Shown here: piece after piece, positions 13,194 through 24,619 of the stretch | How the letters are laid out: every line of letters begins with the position of its first letter | Position numbering within the stretch: the first letter of the stretch is position 1 | DNA from: Chinchilla lanigera | Taxonomy: Eukaryota > Chordata > Mammalia > Rodentia > Chinchillidae | Assembly (NCBI RefSeq): GCF_000276665.1 | Contig: NW_004955465.1 | Location: 6,085,303 to 6,149,302, forward strand | Length of the DNA: 64,000 nucleotides | Reading direction: 5' to 3' | Program-made: the position numbers and the translations under genes | Notes under the pieces: model-generated | Database searches by the model: none | The model's input: only the letters and a program-made list of their open reading frames with translations | What the model was told of the DNA's origin: nothing

Positions 13194-13374
13194 AAATTGA
13201 CTAAATTTCAGTTTGCCACACAAGCTATGTGTTTAACAAGTTTCTTTCACCTTCAGAAATTCTAAAAATTAAATGCAGTAAATAGTGTTACAATTATTAC
13301 AAGAAATTGATGTGAAAAGTTGACTTTTTATTATATAATTACGTTTCTTTCTTGGCACTTAAAATTTTTCTTTG

Positions 13375-13811
13375 TAGCACGTTATGGTTGGGATCCCAGA
13401 TGTACCCTAGAAGGCTCCTTGTATGGCAGCCTTCCCAGCTCGTGGGCTTTGAGGAAGTCACTGGATCACAGCGTCCTTGGTGGATCCATCCCGGCTGACA
13501 TCTTATTGTGACAGCACTGGTGGCTGGTGACGGACACAGGAAGTGGGGCCTTGTGGAAAGGGCTCTGTGGGTGTCACCTTGGTCCCCAGACACTTTGTCT
13601 TTTCACTCTTTTCTCTTTCCCTACTTCTGGCTGCCTCATGTGAGCAGCTGTGCCCCGCCACCTCCTTCTGCTGGGTTGTTTTCCCTCATCACAGACCTAA
13701 AAATCAATGGAGCTGACCATGGACTAGAAGCAAGAGCCAAAATAAATCTTTCCTCCTTTAGGATGTCTTTCTCAGGTATTTTGTCACAGCAACCATGAGC
13801 TAATACAGAGC
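13375..13811 (+). mobile_element. MaLR-type LTR (forward)
   Basis: It begins near TTATGGTTGGGATCCCAG. The end has AAGCAAGAGCCAAAATAAAT, CTTTCCTCCTTTAGG, TATTTTGTCACAGCAACC and GAGCTAATACAG. The arrangement follows MaLR LTRs and includes the AATAAA polyadenylation signal near the end. Confidence 0.62.
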
Positions 13812-14020
13812 AGTTTTAGGATTCTCTAAACACTGGGCAGGAAGCACAGCATCCCCACAGGTCCCCTCCTGCTTCCCCGTCATTCATTCGTGTAGTACAG
13901 CCTTCCCATCGCAGAGCCCAAGCTGATGTGCTGTTATTAACTGAAGTCCAGTCTGCAGAGGGTTCACACTTGCTATGCATCCCGTGGGTTTGGACAGATG
14001 CATAGCACACGACCACAAGT

Positions 14021-14320
14021 GCAGCACCCCGCAGGGTGCACTGCCACAGCGAAAGCGCTCCGCGGCCACACCAGGCTGGCTGACACTGCTTGGAAATTCC
14101 ATCCCTGCAGAGTGCTGGCCGGACGGCTCACAGTCTCAGGCCCCCTGTCCTGCTCCTCCACGCCCCCGGCCCTGGCGTAGTGGCTGTGTCCGGCCGCCGC
14201 CGCCCGTCGGGCCTTGGTCCGTTACACCCCACGCTGCAGCCAGTGCCGCTGCCACACCTCCGCCTTAGAGCGCGGCTGCTGAGGGGCTCCAGTCTGCGCC
14301 CCTGACGACCCCTCAGCCTC
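14021..14320. other. GC- and CpG-rich block
   Basis: By hand count, 14041-14320 is about 70% G+C with roughly 23 CpG, an observed/expected ratio near 0.66. The core at 14161-14280 contains GGCCGCCGCCGCCCGTCGG. Open frames exist on both strands but give Pro/Ala/Arg-rich sequence with no domain. It could be a small CpG island, a GC-rich regulatory element or a remnant of a GC-rich retrocopy. Confidence 0.6.
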
Positions 14321-14424
14321 AAACTGTACTCTTGCAAGACAGCAAAATGCTGTCCATTCCGACCATTCTCCCTGGGACCTCATGCCTCTGTCTTCCTTAA
14401 GCACTCTCTTTGCCCTTTGGTTTT

Positions 14425-14515
14425 TGCTGTTTCTTTGGTGGTGCGAAGGCCGGAACCCACAGCCCGTCACATGCTGAGCACGTGCTCTACCATGGAGCTA
14501 CCTTCCCTGGCCCTC
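14425..14515 (-). mobile_element. ID-like SINE (reverse)
   Basis: The plus strand shows TGGTGGTGCGAAGGCCGGAA, GAGCACGTGCTCTACCATGG and GAGCTACCTTCCCTGGCCC, the reverse of a diverged ID. Confidence 0.7.
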
Positions 14516-14792
14516 TTTGCCCTTTCGATGACGTTTACCTCTCCAGCAAGATGAAGACTTGTTCACACCCCGGAGTTTGAAAATGACTTGGTGTCCATGT
14601 GTCATTTTAAATAAAAATAAATTACTAAAGCCACAAAACAAGGATAGGTATACCAAAGTTCTTATTTCTTCCATCATTAGTAGTGGTTTGGTGAAAACTA
14701 CCAAACTGAAACTTTTTAAATGCAGTGTTTATCATTTTTCTTTTCCAAGTACTCTAACCATGTTCCTGCAGTAATCAACGAGTGATCATCTA

Positions 14793-15205
14793 AAGTCTGT
14801 TCAGGCTGCTCTAACAAAATACCTGCAACTGGAGCTGCTTAGAAAGAACAGAAATTTATTTCTCACCATTCTAGAGGCTGCAGGTCCAGGCGCTGGCACA
14901 GTCAGGGTCTGGCAAGAGCCACTTCCTGCTTCACACACGGAGCTTTTGCATGTGTTCCTACACAGTAGTAGGCACAAGGTGACCCCTGGAGCCTATATTT
15001 TTCTTTTGTGGTGCAAGGGGACTAAATCCGGGGCTGTACCATGCTAAACACATATTCTACCACTGAACTGCACCCTCAGCACCATGGGGTCTCTTTTCTA
15101 AAGGCACTAGTTCTATTGATGAGGACTGTGCCCTGATGACCTCATCACCCCACACAGCCCCACCTCTTGATACTGACACATTCTCAACACACACATTTGC
15201 ATTCA
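14793..15205 (-). mobile_element. MaLR-type LTR (reverse), interrupted
   Basis: The left part has GTTCAGGCTGCTCTAACAAA, ATACCTGCAACTGG and AATTTATTTCTCACCATTCT; the right part has ACCTCATCACCCCACACAGC and CCACCTCTTGATACTG. Together they read as a reverse MaLR/MLT1-like LTR. A reverse ID (14996-15083) sits inside it and splits the two parts. Confidence 0.7.
14996..15083 (-). mobile_element. ID-like SINE nested in LTR
   Basis: Motifs TTTTGTGGTGCAAGGGG, ACTAAATCCGGGGCTG and TTCTACCACTGAACTGCACC are the reverse of an ID. It interrupts the MaLR-type LTR, so it is the younger insertion. Confidence 0.72.
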
Positions 15206-15269
15206 GTCTACTGTAGTGATGCAATAATTTACACCAGCCGTCAGGATTGAACCCTATGAGGCTTTCTGC

Positions 15270-15585
15270 TACAGTTTAGATCTTGAGTATCCTCCAAAGC
15301 CTGTGTGTTAAAGCCTTGTCCTCAGTGAGGCACTGCTGGTAGGTGGACTCCAGAGAGAGATGTACAGGGCACTGGGGTGCAGCCTTGAAGAGGGTATTGG
15401 GACTCATCCATTTCTGCTTCCTCTCCTCCACTTCCAAGGCATGAGGTAAGCAACAGTGCTCAGCCAGGCGCCCCACCATGGCATCCTCACCATGGGCCCA
15501 GAAGCAAGGGGACAAATGGAAACGTCTAAAACTGTGAGCTAAAAGAAACCTTTCTTCTTTCTAAGCTGATGACCTCAGGCACAGG
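15270..15585 (+). mobile_element. MaLR-type LTR (forward)
   Basis: The order is CTACAGTTTAGATCTTGAGT, CTCCAAAGCCTGTGTGTTAA, AGCCTTGTCCTCAGT, CACCATGGCATCCTCACC, AACTGTGAGCTAAAAGAAAC and CTTTCTTCTTTCTAAGCTGA. It shares the layout of the LTRs at 10018 and 26328. Confidence 0.65.
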
Positions 15586-16285
15586 CTAAAGTGATGGAAA
15601 GTGGGAACAGAGCTTCCTTCACTCCCTTCCTCCACACAACCCACCCCTAGCTGGTTTTGGTTCCCACAGTGTCCATTGAAAATCTTCACTATCATGGCCC
15701 CATTTATGCTAAAAAGATTGTGTGCTGCACCATAAGCCACTCGAAGGCAGCGTCTACATCATATTCCCCTTCCTTCCTCATACAGAGTCCAGGGTCTGGT
15801 GTTCAGGGATGTGTGTTGGGTGAGCCAGCACTGGTTGCTCTGGCCTGGGCACTGTAGCACCCCAAGCAACATAAGGAGCCAGAGCAGGACTCAGGGTTGA
15901 CTCCAGCCCAAGTAATCTTTCCCTAAGGCTCACAGGCAGTTCTCCAGAACACAAAGCTAAGCTGGACAACTTACTCAGCACCTCTGCCCAAGACTTTTTT
16001 ATTTTTAACAGCAGCCCTACTGGCCCAAAATACCATTCCACACACTGCTTTGCATTCTACTTCAGAATGCAAACTCCAACCATGTTAAATTCAAGTAGCA
16101 GAGGAAGGAAATCAACCCCCCAAAATTACTTCCATTATATTACAGTCAAACTGTATCACAAATAAAAAAAGGTAGAACTGATTTCTAAATCACATCCTCA
16201 ATTCTGAGAAAAGGACTCCTGACTCACTCATTTCTCTTCCACTCACATGACAAAATTAACCGTGTTAAAGTGAAAAATTCAATAG
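15586..16285. other. Unassigned stretch
   Basis: No gene is seen. No repeat family was recognised with confidence. Confidence 0.35.
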
Positions 16286-16289
16286 CATT

Positions 16290-17345
16290 TAGTAAATTCA
16301 CAATGGAAAACCACTGCCCTTAGCTGCTTCCGAAACATCTCCCTCACCTCAAAAGAAAATTCTGTAGGCAATAGCTCCCCATCTCCCCTTCTCCCAGGCT
16401 CTAGTGACCACCTATCTATGTTCTGTCTCACTGGAACTATCATCTGTTCCTGATATTTCATAAGAATGGGACCATATGCTAGGTGGTCTGTCATGTCAGC
16501 TTTCTTTGATTTAGTATCACGGTGACTGACAACTGGTGGTCTATTTGTAACACCCAGCTGAACTGAATCAGCGTGGCGCTGGGTGTGGAGGGCCCACCTG
16601 AGGATTGTTGCCAAATGCATAAAAAGGAGAACTGGAGAGGAAGAGGTGGTGCTGTTGGTTATCCTGAAGGAGCTTGCCATGCCATGGTGGCTTTCCTGAT
16701 ATGAACTTGGCTGTTGTCTTTGTTGGAGGAGCTCGGGACCTCACTGTTGCTGAGGATGGCTATGGTACTTTTCAGGGGAGCTCTGGTCCTTACTATGAGT
16801 GTTGCTTCCTGGCTCCAGTGCAGATCCTTCAGCCTGCTGGCACAGATCCTTCATGCCATTGGCACAGACTTTCTAGTTTCCACAACTGACATTGGGGCCT
16901 TCACAGCTAGATCCATGAAACAAGCCTGTGTGAGACGTTGCTGGCTCTTGGTCTTTAGCTGGACTCATGCAGGATGTTGCTGTGGGATCCAGACCCTCAG
17001 TTGGAATGTTTGGGTCTCTAGTATGTGAAAAGATTTCCTGCACTCTTTTGTACTTGACTCTTTGGGTGACTATTATAAATTAATCCTATAAATTATGTGT
17101 CCTGTATTAAATTTTTTCCCTTGCAAACCCGGACTCCAACAAACATCATATTTCAAAGTTCATCTATGTTGTAATGACATCCCCATGTCATTCTTTTATG
17201 GTAGGATGATATTCCTTTGTACGGCTCTATCACCCTTTGTTTACCCATTCATCCACCAAGGGACACTGGTTCTACCTTTGGCATTGTGAACAGTGCTACA
17301 AAGAACACGCATGTACATGCATTTCAGTGTTCATTTTCAATCTTT
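16290..17345 (-). mobile_element. Old L1 (reverse) interrupted by an unknown insert
   Basis: The flanks look like one reverse L1M-type element. The left arm at 16290-16520 has GGAACTATCATCTGTTCCTG, ATATTTCATAAGAATGGGAC and TTTCTTTGATTTAG. The right arm at 17130-17330 has TTTACCCATTCATCCACCAA, GGCATTGTGAACAGTGCTAC and AAGAACACGCATG. Between them, about 16530-17110 is sequence I do not recognise, including a GCTGGCACAGATCCTTCATG-type near-repeat. It may be a lineage-specific LTR. Confidence 0.5.
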
Positions 17346-18600
17346 TGGGACCTTTATCTCTTTCATTCTCTTTTGCTGTCCATTTTTACCTCTCCTTCTC
17401 AGCTATTGACTCCCAAGAGGTAACAGGGAGACTGTGCATCAGAATTTATTCAAAGCCTGCCTAAAATATAAGGGCAGTGAGCTCACCACCCTCTCCCCAG
17501 GGCCAACTGTGCAGGACACCTGAGCAGAAAGAGGCTGGGGGATCAACAGTGCCACATGAAGGGGCTGAGCACAGTGCCTGATATACAGCGGGCTTGGAAC
17601 AAGTGTTTGCTCAGTCTGGAAGCAATGAGGTTAATCCACCAGGGGACTTGCAGAAAAGTTTGAGAGGAGAACTCCGTGTCACAGACTGAAAGCCAAAAGA
17701 AGAAAAGGATACCCCAGATCATATCGTGGGAAGGGTAACAAGGGAGGCTGAAGACTCGCCAGAAGAAATCCTGGCAAAGTTGAAAAAACGAGGACTCCTC
17801 ATGAAATGGCTATTGTCTCCTTTTCTGAAAGTGAAGAGCCTGGTTCACAAGAAAGAATACGGAACTGAGTGAAGGACGGGCGACAGGAGGCTGCTCTGCC
17901 TTTTGTCTCTTTTTAGCTGCATCAAGTGACTTAACCATTTTCGTTCTCTTGTTGCTTCCACAGTGTCCCTAAAATCTGAATATTAAGCGATATCCCTTCA
18001 TCATGTATTAGAATATAGCTTCAAAACCCCATTTATCATGGAGTTGCCTGTGCTCACCACTGAGTGACCACCCTCTCCGCATGTGAGTGGCGACATCCAT
18101 CCACAAGGTCAGAAAAGCATCAAGACCCTGTGTACCAAAAAGCTCTGTAGATGTCCATCGGTGTCCTGAGACGCTAGATGATGCATTGCTGTTATTAAGC
18201 AGCTGCTTTATCGGGCTTTCTAGCATTGAAGTCTGTGTGTTGTTGTTGTTGTTTAATACACATTTAACTGGCCACTTCTATGAGAGCTTCCGGGCAGAAG
18301 GAAGGAGGTTGAAAAAACTGCAAGATAAGAAAATCAGCCCTTGAATAAGTGAGAGTTCAAGTACGTTGGGTACCAGTTTCTCTCATTGGGTGGCAGCTTT
18401 AATAAACACTAAATCTTGCCTTTCTCCACAGTGGGCTTTTGACCATGACAATGGAGCTATTTGGTTTAATAAAACATTCAAGTTTAAAAAATAAAAAACA
18501 AAAAAATAGCCACTGACAAGCCAATTCCTTCCTTCAGTTCCCAGGGTAACCGGGGTTCATATTCCTATCAGATTACACCGCATCAGATCACCCATTACTA
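17346..18600. other. Mostly unassigned intron
   Basis: No gene is seen. A MIR-end-like piece lies at 17555-17620 (CACAGTGCCTGATATACAGC). A 60-codon stop-to-stop frame lies at 17690-17872. A TTTAATAAA signal with an A-rich end at 18470-18510 could be the end of an old retroelement. Confidence 0.35.
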
Positions 18601-19262
18601 TTCGTGGCACAGCACCGTGTACCGAACGTGGGGAAGTGGGGAGAGTCCTTTCTCACGAGTCTCCCCCGCCTCCTCCACGTGACCAGCACAGGTGGCCTGA
18701 GCTCCAGGGAGCAGGGCCACACACATCCCTAACCATGGACATCCCTCACCCCTGTGACTCTCGCACAGGCAGGCAGGGAGCAAGGAACATGAGGGGCCAG
18801 GACTCCCCTCCAAGGTTGCTCCACAAGGGCAGGGAATTCTGCTCTTCCCTCATTAGTCCATGCACCCCAACACTACCTGGCACACAGCAGGTGGTCAGGA
18901 GGTATTTTCTCAATGAGGGGACAGAGGAATCCCCTGGAGCCAGTGGAGCCATGCCTCTCAAGTACTGGCCAGCTGGGCCACAGCAAGGGGCAGACACTGG
19001 GTGCTTTCCTAGTCAAACCAAGACCCACAGCTCTAAACCAAGATGTGATCCATGGGGATGTGTGTTTATGCCTCGGGGTGCTAAAGACAAGAATGGAAAA
19101 ACATCCCTGCGGGGCACGAGTGTCGCCCTAGCACAGCCATGTGGTCGGAAGACACAAGCAGAGCAGGCCCATTCCTTTCCTTTAATAGGCAAAACTTGGA
19201 TCCTCGGATCCTTGCAAAAACACAACAAAACGCTTCTCCCAAGACTGTTCTAGGAGAAAGCC
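18601..19262. other. Unassigned stretch with L2/MIR-like end
   Basis: The segment around 18820-18915 (CAAGGGCAGGGAATTCTGC, CTACCTGGCACACAGCAGGT) matches the terminal region of L2/MIR elements. It lies inside a 205-codon open frame (18636-19253, plus). The frame is probably chance: it crosses a repeat, has no domain and has no splice context. Confidence 0.4.
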
Positions 19263-19639
19263 TTTCCTTTTCTGGGGCAGCAAGGCCTCTCTGTCCCTTT
19301 TGAGTAAGTTGGGCCAGTGTATTTAGCCCTATATGATTCTAAGTGTATCTCAACAGGCAGTTACCAAAGCCAAGCCATTGAGCAAGCTCACCTGGACTGA
19401 GCCTTTAAATTATGATCTGAAACAAAGCAGAAAACATCTACAAGAGATTTAAGAAGAGTGGGGAAAACAATGCTTTATTTCCTTTATCTTCCTGTTCTAA
19501 TAAAAAACAAAAGCAAAATCCCACCTAACTTCTGGGTTAACCAAATAATCTTTACCTGAACAATGTTATTTTTTAGGCAGTTTTATCCATAAGGCCCCAG
19601 ATGAGACCAATCTACCAAAGGTACATTTGGGTGTTTGTA
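19263..19639. other. Unassigned stretch
   Basis: No gene or recognisable repeat is seen. Confidence 0.35.
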
Positions 19640-20110
19640 CTCATAGATGGTGACAAAGATGGATAACAAAGCCAGAGAGAGAGAAAAAAGCTGGGAAACT
19701 TTCAAGTGTGACAGATTTGTGGTATGCGCTTATTTATATTTTTCGTTTGGTTTTGATTTACTAATTAGCAATTGCAATGAAAAAACCATATTTGGGTTCA
19801 GTTGGAGGCATCTATTCCCGCAGTGCCTCGTCTCCACTTCCTGGTGGAGGCCTTGGTGAAACGAGAGGCCTGGATTTGCTGCTTTGCAATAATTTCCATG
19901 TCTAACAGGGCCTTGTCCTGTCACTGCCGGGTTGAGTTCAGGAAAAATCCGGCTGGAGATGAAAATTCTTATCCAAGCATACATGTGAGGGGAGCGAAGA
20001 GAAGCAGGGGGGCAGAAGGAGCAACAAAGTGACCCGCCAGAGCTTTTCCAGTTGCATGCGCTCTCCCCCTCTTAATTCAAAACATTATACTTTCTTATTG
20101 GTACGGCACC
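19640..20110. promoter_or_regulatory. Candidate intronic regulatory element
   Basis: This repeat-free stretch contains a cluster of plausible factor sites: CTAATTAGCAATTGCAATG (homeodomain-like and C/EBP-like), TTGCAATAATTTCC, ATTCTTATCC (GATA-like) and TTATTTATATTTTTC (A/T-rich). Nothing in the sequence proves activity. The call rests on lack of repeats and motif clustering only; cross-species conservation was not available. Confidence 0.25.
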
Positions 20111-22535
20111 AGACAGCACATTCTTCGTGCTGGTGATTCACTTCATTTTCCTGGGAACACAGCGGAGAGAGGATCCCCGTGTGAAGTGGCTGATTTGCCT
20201 CCGGATGGAGTCCAAGCTAAACTGCTCACTTAACATTCTGTTTTCCCCGAAGCACAGCAGGTCTCCGCGGTGGGGTGGGGAGGTGTCCACAGGGTGCGTG
20301 CCTCCCCACCTTCTCTGCCAAGTCACAAGATCTCAAATCACTGACCGATGAGATCAGCAAACAGGCATCTCTGCAGGTTTGGGAAAGGAGCAAAGCGAGC
20401 TAGCAGAGAGATGGGTGGGGAGGCGTCGAGGATGTGTGCCCTTGGGTTTCAGGTTGTGATTTATTGGGCCAACACTCCAGCCTCAAGAGAGCTCCAAAAT
20501 GATAAAATGTCACGGTTCATTAAGGCAAGAAGAAAACAGGTAAGAGGAGAGGAGTAGAAAACCGGTTGCTGGAGGGTGTCAAAGGACCACAGTGTAGGTC
20601 AGGGAGCATCATGTTTTTAAGAAAGCTGTCACCAATGTACAGCTGCGAAGACAAAAGCATACAGACATGGGGCCTGGTTTCCACTGAATGGGCAAGTGCC
20701 CCAGCGTCACTGTATTCCTAATACAGGAGATGGTGTGGCCTGTGCCCCTGGGGTACCATCCTGTGCCATCTGATTCGCCCACAGCAGATGCTTTGCCCTG
20801 ACATTTGTCTTCCTGGCTGGTATTGGCTACAGGCACTCAAAGCAGGTGTCAGAATAAGATAGTTAATTTTTCAAACAATCTTTGATGATCAATGTCTGTC
20901 TCACAAAAATCTACCAAACCAGTAGTAATCAGTGCAATGGATGTTCTGAATTTCAGTTGTTTCTTTTCATAGCCTCAAATACCTAGAAGTTAGCAGGCAA
21001 GAGCCAAGAGCAAAATAAACTATGAATGACACACCTAGGCCTCAAATAATTCAAACCCAGACTGACAAAAGGCATTTCCAAGGGCCCCTCGAGTGGGTGA
21101 TCAAACTGCTCCTCTGAGCTCTGCTACACCCAGGAGTGGGAAGCTACCTGGGATGCAGGTGCATCAAAGGCAGAAGCCACCCAGGCCAGCAAGAACAACA
21201 AGCAAATGTGGGGCCACCACAGAAAGGGTTTGGCTGGGCTAGGAGTGCTCTGGTGGAGGAAGGAAAGAGGAATCAATTCTTCAGAGCCCATCTGAATGAA
21301 AGAGAAAGTCTACCCACCCAGGCCTGGAAACCAGGACAAAGGGATGTGTCCCCAGGTGTCACTGTACTTTACAGGAAGGTGGTGGTCTCAACACCCAGGA
21401 TATGTGGGGTCCATGTCATCCTCTGTCTTGCTTCTGGGTGGAGACCTCAAGTGACCAGGCAGGACCAAAATGGGAAATGTGGACCGCATTTGTGCAAGGC
21501 AGGAGTTGTATTCAAGAATTTGGAATGACGCTGCTTTTATTTCACAGCTTCAAACAGAATACCTCTAGGGAAGAAGCAGGCTGGGGAACAGTCTCTCGGA
21601 CAGGCTGCTATTTGCTCAGAGTGGAGCCTCTGGTGCCGGGCTAGAAAAAAAAGCAGTGCTTTCTTCAAACGACAACTGGGAAAAACGCTTTGTCTCTAAA
21701 AATCGCTAGTTTTGCAAGTGGCCAGAGATGCCAGCTTTGATCCTGCCTAACAATGCCCACACAGGCCAGGCAAAGAAAAGCCCTGAAGGTTAGGGTGGTT
21801 CGAAGTCTGCCCGTTGTCAGAGAACAGGCTGTGACTCCACAGCAAACACTCGGGATCCAGTGAGAGGACCCTACTGTTTGTCCCTGAGCCCATCCATGAT
21901 GGCCCACGTGGTGATACCTTCTGTCTTCACCTTTTCCCAACCCACTTGCCATTGTCCCTGCACGAACCCTGCCTGAAGTTGACCAGCAATCCTGATCACT
22001 GACACAGGAAAGAGAACAGGAACACGTTCCTTCCAGAAAAGGCCAACAGTCAACCAAAAAAGAATCACCAAACTCAAGCGTGTTCCAACGCTTTCAGGAT
22101 GACCTGGTCATCCAACCTGAAGTGCATGTTTGGCCGGGAGTAATTTTTAAAGGCCATCCATGGGGCTTTCAAAGATGTCACAGGCAGACAGAACGCTGCC
22201 TGGCTACTGTGGACAGTCGGTCACGGCTTCCTACGGTCTCTCTCCCAACGTCCTGGGAATAAAGATTAACAATAACTCACCAGCTTCCCCCTGCTCCTGT
22301 CTACCAATCACAAAGGGTCAGCCTGTGCCTGTGGTCGGAAGCAGGTCTGACAGGCGGGAGAGGGAGACCCTTGGCGGAAGTTTCACAGTGGCACAGGGAG
22401 GAGGTGTGAAGCCACACGAAGAGAGACACCTGCTCGTTACTCCCTGACTCTTGCGGTATTCCTGAAGGAGCACTGGGCAATCTGGCTCCATCAGGAGACA
22501 CGGGCCTGCCTTCAGCCACCACAATCACAGCATAA
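20111..22535. other. Repeat-poor unassigned intron
   Basis: No gene, SINE or LTR was recognised across about 2.4 kb, unusual for this window. Several short open frames overlap on both strands, with no domain. Confidence 0.4.
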
Positions 22536-22539
22536 TTCT

Positions 22540-23440
22540 GTCACTTCTCCAAGCACTCTGCGCTCGGTGTCCTCCCTGACTCCTCTCTCGCAGGTTCTTC
22601 CACGAGGCAGCAAATCCTGGCTGCCCCCATCGAAATCTTTAGAATCCAATCTGCTCACCACCTCCTACCCAGCATGGGGCACTACACCATCTCCCTCTGT
22701 TATCAGAATGGCCACAATAGCAGCCTAACGTGCTCATGGCTCGCCTCCACTCTTGCAGTCTGTTGTCTGCACAGCAGGCAGCATGGGTCTTTCCAAATAT
22801 AAATAGGATGGTATCATTCCCAGTGTACAACCTTCAAGGGCCCTCCTCTCTCAGAGCACACAATCTTTCAAATATAATGCAACATCTTTAGGGTGATACA
22901 CAAAGCCCAGTGGGGTTTTAGACCATGGTTTGCTCTCCGACCTCATTTCCAACTAAAACAGCTTTCTCAGCAGGGATGTTCTAGCCCCAAGTAGCCACAT
23001 AGCTCTCTCTCTTCCTTACATCTCATAACTCCCTGCTCAGATCTTATCTCCTTGGACAGACCATCCCTGATCACAGTGTGGCCTGGTCATGCTCCATCCC
23101 CTTAAATGCCTGCTCTCTTAATCTTCACAGCATTGCCATTACAGTGGTACCTTGGGTTTACAAGCTTCATTTGTTCCACGACTCTGGAAAAAGATGGTCG
23201 TGTCACCCGACGTGCAGTTAGAGAAAGAAAACAACATTTTGCTGAATGCTTCTGTTAGCAAACCAACTTGTTCACCAACAGAAGCATGTATCTGGCATCA
23301 TACTGAGCTTATTAAATTGTCTGCCTTCTCCGCTAGAATGCAGTCTGCACGAGAGTCAGAAGTATGTTGTATTTTTTACTCTATGTGCCTTAAGTTGTGC
23401 ATGGCACGTGGGTGAGGGCAATAATTCATTCAAAGAATGA
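22540..23440 (+). mobile_element. L2 LINE 3' part, interrupted
   Basis: The left segment (22540-23135) has the C/T-rich L2 3' pattern, for example CACAATAGCAGCCTAACGTG, TGTGGCCTGGTCATGCTCC and TCTTATCTCCTTGGACAGAC. The right segment (23325-23440) has CTCCGCTAGAATGCAGTCTG, then the terminal GCATGGCACGTGGGTGAGGG and AATTCATTCAAAGAATGA. A DNA transposon-like insert separates them. Confidence 0.7.
23140..23230. mobile_element. Tigger-like DNA transposon fragment nested in L2
   Basis: It starts CAGTGGTACCTTGGGTTTAC and continues TTGTTCCACGACTCTGG, resembling the terminal inverted repeat of Tigger/mariner-type elements. The end is unclear; it may extend to about 23320. Confidence 0.5.
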
Positions 23441-24619
23441 GAAATGGCCTCAATTCTATTTTTCACATTAGCAAAAGGGAGGTAACCATCCTGGTCTACT
23501 GGTGAATGCTTAATTAAATGAGATCATGCATGAGGAAGCATTCAGAAACACACAGTGCCATACTCCGGAAGTGAAAAGCAGGATTTATCGCTTTTCTCCC
23601 ACCTGCGTTGGAACAGAGCGTTGTCAACAGTTGAATCAGCGTCACCTTGTCCAAGTGCACTACACGGACATTCAGGAACACAGTTTGAGACAGATCATGG
23701 GAGCAACCACAATCCCTCAACTTAGAATACTGTCTGTGGAAAAAGGAAATCAGGGATCTGGGAGAATATAAGTGAACAGCTTCGGGTGCAGAGTGTGGCG
23801 GAGACGCTGAGCAGGGTAATGTGCAATTCCATATTCCAGAACTTTTGGATGGACCAATGCCAGCTACAAGGAGGCGGTGTGCTCATTGGAACAAATACAT
23901 GGGGTACAGCTGCCACCCCAGCCTGGAGGTGCCCTGCAGTTTCCAGATTGATAGGGCCACAGGCACGAGCTGCTAGGGCTTAAGATTCCATCCCATCAAC
24001 AGCATCTTGCAGGCTGCCATAGTGACCTCTGTAACCCAGGGTTTTGGAAGTCACACCAGTCTCTGGGTGATTTGTAGCATTTTGCTTCACTTTGTACCAC
24101 CACTGCCGGTGGATGGGAACAATTAGGAGGGGGATCTGAGAGGCGGTGGGGTCAAGGGAGTCAGAGAGCGCACGAAGGAGAGGAAGAGGACCTCAGCACC
24201 ACGGTGGGCAGCAGGTCGGGGAGGGAGGTTTTCCACACAGGCCCCCAGGATAAAATAAAACCCACGGTGCTGCAGGCTGTGTGCTGTGATCTGATGCGAG
24301 AGGAGACAGAGGATAGGGACAAAGAGGAAAGATTTAGAGACCTGGCCCCACACCAAAGTACACCGAATACAGAAAGAGAGAGAAGAAAGTGCCACTGTTT
24401 CCAATCTGGGACAGCGTGCATTGAGTCACTGGTTTCCTGGGTGGAAGTAGCGTGCAAAGGGGAAATTCACAAGCATAGCCTTAATTTAAGTGAGCTCTCA
24501 CTCCTCTGATTCCAAACTCTTGCACAACTTTCTATGTGGCCTGTGTGGATATTCTTAGAGGGGAGCTGGCTTGCTTCAGTGAGAACGCACGGACAGGCGA
24601 CTGGGTTCCAGGGTTTGCA
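23441..24619. other. Unassigned intron
   Basis: No gene is seen. No SINE or LTR recognised. The region around 23560-23720 is repeat-free. Confidence 0.35.

Noticed and set aside
18636..19253. 205-codon open frame
   Set aside because: It crosses an L2/MIR-like end, has no recognisable domain and lacks splice or promoter context. A chance frame in GC-richer intron.
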